Origin: Rhizobium sp. Leaf453
GTDB lineage: Bacteria > Pseudomonadota > Alphaproteobacteria > Rhizobiales > Rhizobiaceae
NCBI RefSeq assembly: GCF_001425605.1
Contig: NZ_LMRG01000026.1
Span: 62,001-126,000, forward strand
Reading direction: 5' to 3'
DNA length: 64,000 nucleotides
Shown here: positions 61,992-64,000 of the stretch, piece after piece
Numbering within the stretch: position 1 is the first letter of the stretch
How the letters are laid out: each line of letters begins with the position of its first letter
Notes under the pieces: generated by a model
The model's input: the letters and a program-made list of their open reading frames with translations, nothing else
Told to the model about the DNA's origin: nothing
Database searches by the model: none
Position numbers and translations under genes: made by a program

Positions 61992-62666
61992 TCACCGGGG
62001 CACCTCATAGGTTTGCGGCGACCGCCGATATGCTTCCTCACAACGCGGCGAACAAAACCACGGCCCCTCCGGGGCGGCCCGCCTATAGGATGAGTACGGC
62101 GCATGCATCTTACACACGGGATCGATCCAGGCCGGGTCAGCCGACGGAGCAAGCTCGATCTCGTAGAGAGGGACTTCCCCGGTTACCGATCTAAGTGCCA
62201 CCATTCCGAGGTCTCGCACCAGGATACCTCTTGTGACAGCCGCCTCGGCAATGGGTTGAGTGGCAAGCAATTGCCCAGGCGATGCGAGCGCGGCGATTCG
62301 TGCTGCGATGTTGACGGTCGATCCAAAGAGATCACCAGCTCTGTAGATGACCGGCCCATGGTTCAGCCCCGCCCGAGTGAGCGGTAGCCGCGATTCTTTA
62401 CGGCATGCTTCCAACAACGGTCCGAGTACCTTGATCGCTGTATCGGGCTCAGGAAACGAGAGCATTGCCTCATCGCCGATCCATTTGATGGGGGGCTCAT
62501 AGCCGCTGAGGGCGTCGCGGACCATGCTCTCGAATACTTCAAGCACGTCAAGCGCAGCCGCGTCACCATAAACGTCCGCAATAGCGCTGAATCCGGCAAT
62601 ATCTATGAACGCAACGGTGGCCGGTGAGTTGGCCGAATTCTCTCGCTGCCCCACATCGCCCTCCAT
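61992..62666 (-). CDS. Class III nucleotidyl cyclase fused to a YHS domain
   Basis: A 224-residue protein. Cyclase residues Asp22 (VAFIDIAGFSAIAD) and Asp65 (IKWIGDEAMLSF) bind metal, and GSTVNIAARIAALASPGQLL is the dimer-helix region. The last 40 residues form a YHS-like metal-binding unit: IDPVCKMHAPYSS and WFCSPRCEEAYRRSPQTYE. A cyclase followed by a YHS domain suggests metal-controlled synthesis of cAMP or cGMP. The start at 62666 is the first ATG. Confidence 0.83.
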   Translation of the reverse strand: MEGDVGQRENSANSPATVAFIDIAGFSAIADVYGDAAALDVLEVFESMVRDALSGYEPPIKWIGDEAMLSFPEPDTAIKVLGPLLEACRKESRLPLTRAGLNHGPVIYRAGDLFGSTVNIAARIAALASPGQLLATQPIAEAAVTRGILVRDLGMVALRSVTGEVPLYEIELAPSADPAWIDPVCKMHAPYSSYRRAAPEGPWFCSPRCEEAYRRSPQTYEVPR

Positions 62667-62833
62667 CGCTCGAAGATTTGATCCCTAGCAACACCGCATT
62701 CTCGCCCGCATTCGCTTCCTACGCAACTTCTGAAAACCAGTCGCCACAGCCGGAGCCATGCATAACGACGCGCCATGATGGAACCAAATTCGCCATGATA
62801 GATCGGCTTACGCAGCTCGATGCCCACCGACCT

Positions 62834-63727
62834 TCAGTTCTTCATGATCTCGCGTGGAAACGGGAGCATATAATCTCGCTTACCCATGCGCTTTTTCACT
62901 TCGGTCGTGCTCTGCTCATCAGCCGCATACACAGAACGACGCCCCTGACCTATCACTCCGTCATTCACCTCTCGCACAATGCGGCCGACAGGTATCCGCC
63001 GAACAGCCTCACCAAATTCGGCATTCATGAAAGCGACGAATACCTTCGTCGGACTGAGCGGCAGTGCGAAATGCCCGTCGGGTCTTCCAAGCCCATTTGT
63101 CATGATGAGCGGATGGTCAGAGGTCAGGATGCGCCTGGAAACGGTCGAAGTATCCAGAACCCACCACATCGCCCCCATGAAGGTCCGAAGAACGTTTTCG
63201 TTCTGGATGAGCTTGGTCGCAACGATAATGGCGGTCCGTTCCAGCATCTTGGGGCTCTCCAGCTTCATATAATCTTCCAGCGTGGCAGGCCAATTTTCCT
63301 TGCGGACCTGGTCATACCGGGCTTGGAAAGCCGGATCGGGCACATCCATGTCTCTAATAACTTTGACCTTGAACGCTCGAATCTCCTCGGGAGTGCGGAT
63401 GATCAGGGACAGAAGAAAACGCGCCCAAGCATGCCTTAACTCCGGATCAGTGGGGATGTTGCTCTGGAGCAGCTGGTCACGAGCATCCGCCGCCTTTTTG
63501 TCGACCGCTCCCATGAATATCTTTTCGATGTTCTGCTTTGTCTCAGGAGTGGCACCAGGAATGATGTAGAGGTTCTCTTCATAACCGGTCTCTCCGGTCC
63601 CTCGCCTCTTTATCTCAAGCCTCGGAAACTGCTCGTGCGGGAATTTGAGCCGCCGGTACTCCGTGAGCTTGTTATCTGTGCCGAGCCAAGGCTTCAGGTA
63701 GAACTGGGGAATGTAGTGATGTTTCAG
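62834..63727 (-). CDS. DUF4238 protein with a non-ATG start
   Basis: A 297-residue DUF4238 protein. The family-defining N-terminus KHHYIPQFYLKPW lies upstream of the first ATG (63514). The frame is open back to a TAA near 63755, and only CTG 63727 offers a start in the right place. TSDHPLIMTNG and GHFALPLSPTKVFVAF are the central DUF4238 motifs. Members appear in defence islands and toxins. It starts close to the Abi gene stop and may be coupled to it. Confidence 0.75.
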   Translation of the reverse strand: MKHHYIPQFYLKPWLGTDNKLTEYRRLKFPHEQFPRLEIKRRGTGETGYEENLYIIPGATPETKQNIEKIFMGAVDKKAADARDQLLQSNIPTDPELRHAWARFLLSLIIRTPEEIRAFKVKVIRDMDVPDPAFQARYDQVRKENWPATLEDYMKLESPKMLERTAIIVATKLIQNENVLRTFMGAMWWVLDTSTVSRRILTSDHPLIMTNGLGRPDGHFALPLSPTKVFVAFMNAEFGEAVRRIPVGRIVREVNDGVIGQGRRSVYAADEQSTTEVKKRMGKRDYMLPFPREIMKN

Positions 63728-63793
63728 GAAACGACTCAGCAGCTCGTTAAACGATAGACTTTATCATGGTCATCAAGAGCAGACAGCGCAGCA

Positions 63794-64000
63794 TCATCCT
63801 CTTTTGGCGGCCAATGTTTCCACCAGAAATGTCGCGACTGCCCCTGCCGTGTTGACAGCGAGGCTGGCGTGCCGAGGCGAAGGTCTGACCGGCAAGGGAC
63901 CTCCCCGCCCGTGCGCATCGCTCAAACGATTTCGGAGGGTCCCGATACCGTTCACCAGGTTCATGGCTCCTCCTAAAATCTGTCTTACCGGTTCCTCCGT
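63794..64000 (-). CDS. Abortive-infection family protein, C-terminal domain (cut by window edge)
   Basis: The last 68 codons read in frame from base 64000 to TGA at 63796-63794. The sequence VRQILGGAMNLVNGIGTLRN, then RLSDAHGRGG, RPSPRHASLAVNTAGAVATF and LVET is the Abi_C domain. An internal ATG (63963) with GGAGGAG before it might be taken for a start, but the domain extends upstream of it. It precedes the DUF4238 gene in the same direction. Confidence 0.8.
   Translation of the reverse strand, partial: TEEPVRQILGGAMNLVNGIGTLRNRLSDAHGRGGPLPVRPSPRHASLAVNTAGAVATFLVETLAAKRG

Noticed and set aside
63736-63918. A 60-codon minus-strand frame near the right edge
   Set aside because: The frame that runs in from base 64000 has the Abi_C domain; this one is its shadow.

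Overview
The window looks like the chromosome of an alphaproteobacterium of the family Rhizobiaceae (Rhizobium/Agrobacterium/Pararhizobium group). The evidence is the gene order trpD-trpC-moaC-moeA next to a convergent tRNA-Cys and lexA, an alphaproteobacterial LexA box (GTTC-N7-GTTC), a B12-dependent ribonucleotide reductase (NrdJ), an HlyU-family protein and a high-GC codon style. The genus cannot be fixed from the sequence alone.

Region 1 (1-34.2 kb) is mostly core genome. It holds the end of a tryptophan/molybdopterin operon, tRNA-Cys and lexA with an SOS box. An IS3-family (IS2-like) element with a clean 5-bp target duplication sits just upstream of the lexA promoter, and its left end carries a 108-bp tandem duplication. 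Next comes a block that resembles the singlet-oxygen (RpoE-ChrR) regulon of Rhodobacter: phrB, an FAD oxidoreductase, DUF1365, a cyclopropane-fatty-acid-synthase-like methyltransferase and a frameshifted GPH/MFS transporter on the plus strand, then a ChrR-like cupin protein and a short-chain dehydrogenase on the minus strand. Both transcription units are preceded by TGATCC-N18-TAAnGA. Core metabolism follows: cysK, an alanyl-tRNA editing protein, sseA, ald with a divergent Lrp/AsnC regulator, a GGDEF protein, ilvA, a CinA-like protein, wrbA, gpt, and nrdJ with a pair of NrdR boxes. tRNA-Asn and tRNA-Leu also lie here.

Region 2 (34.2-46.3 kb) is accessory DNA with lower coding density and weaker Shine-Dalgarno sequences. 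It has a broken XRE regulator, an intact XRE regulator divergent from a DUF6634-like gene and a soluble FtsH-like AAA+/M41 protease, a BLES03-like protein, two unknown envelope proteins, a GNAT, an RNase H-like protein, an ArsR/flavoprotein/MFS module of arsenic-resistance type, and a class III cyclase-TPR protein.

Region 3 (46.5-54.6 kb) is a copper module: DUF411, a 39-residue membrane protein, CusA, CusB, a YtkA/FixH-like protein, a Cys/Met-rich secreted protein, a CopZ-like chaperone behind a CueR-type operator, a Spy/CpxP-like periplasmic protein and a Crp/Fnr regulator whose start codon lies in a perfect 20-bp palindrome.

Region 4 (54.6-64 kb) is a defence island. It has a short type II CBASS operon (CD-NTase, stand-alone E2-like protein, patatin phospholipase) divergent from an XRE/ImmA-type pair matching CapH-CapP, with repeated TCGCTACTCCGAAC sites between them. 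A zinc-ribbon protein of unknown function follows. Further on are a ferritin-like DUF892 protein, a cyclase-YHS fusion, a DUF4238 protein with a non-ATG start, and at the right edge the C-terminal domain of an abortive-infection protein.
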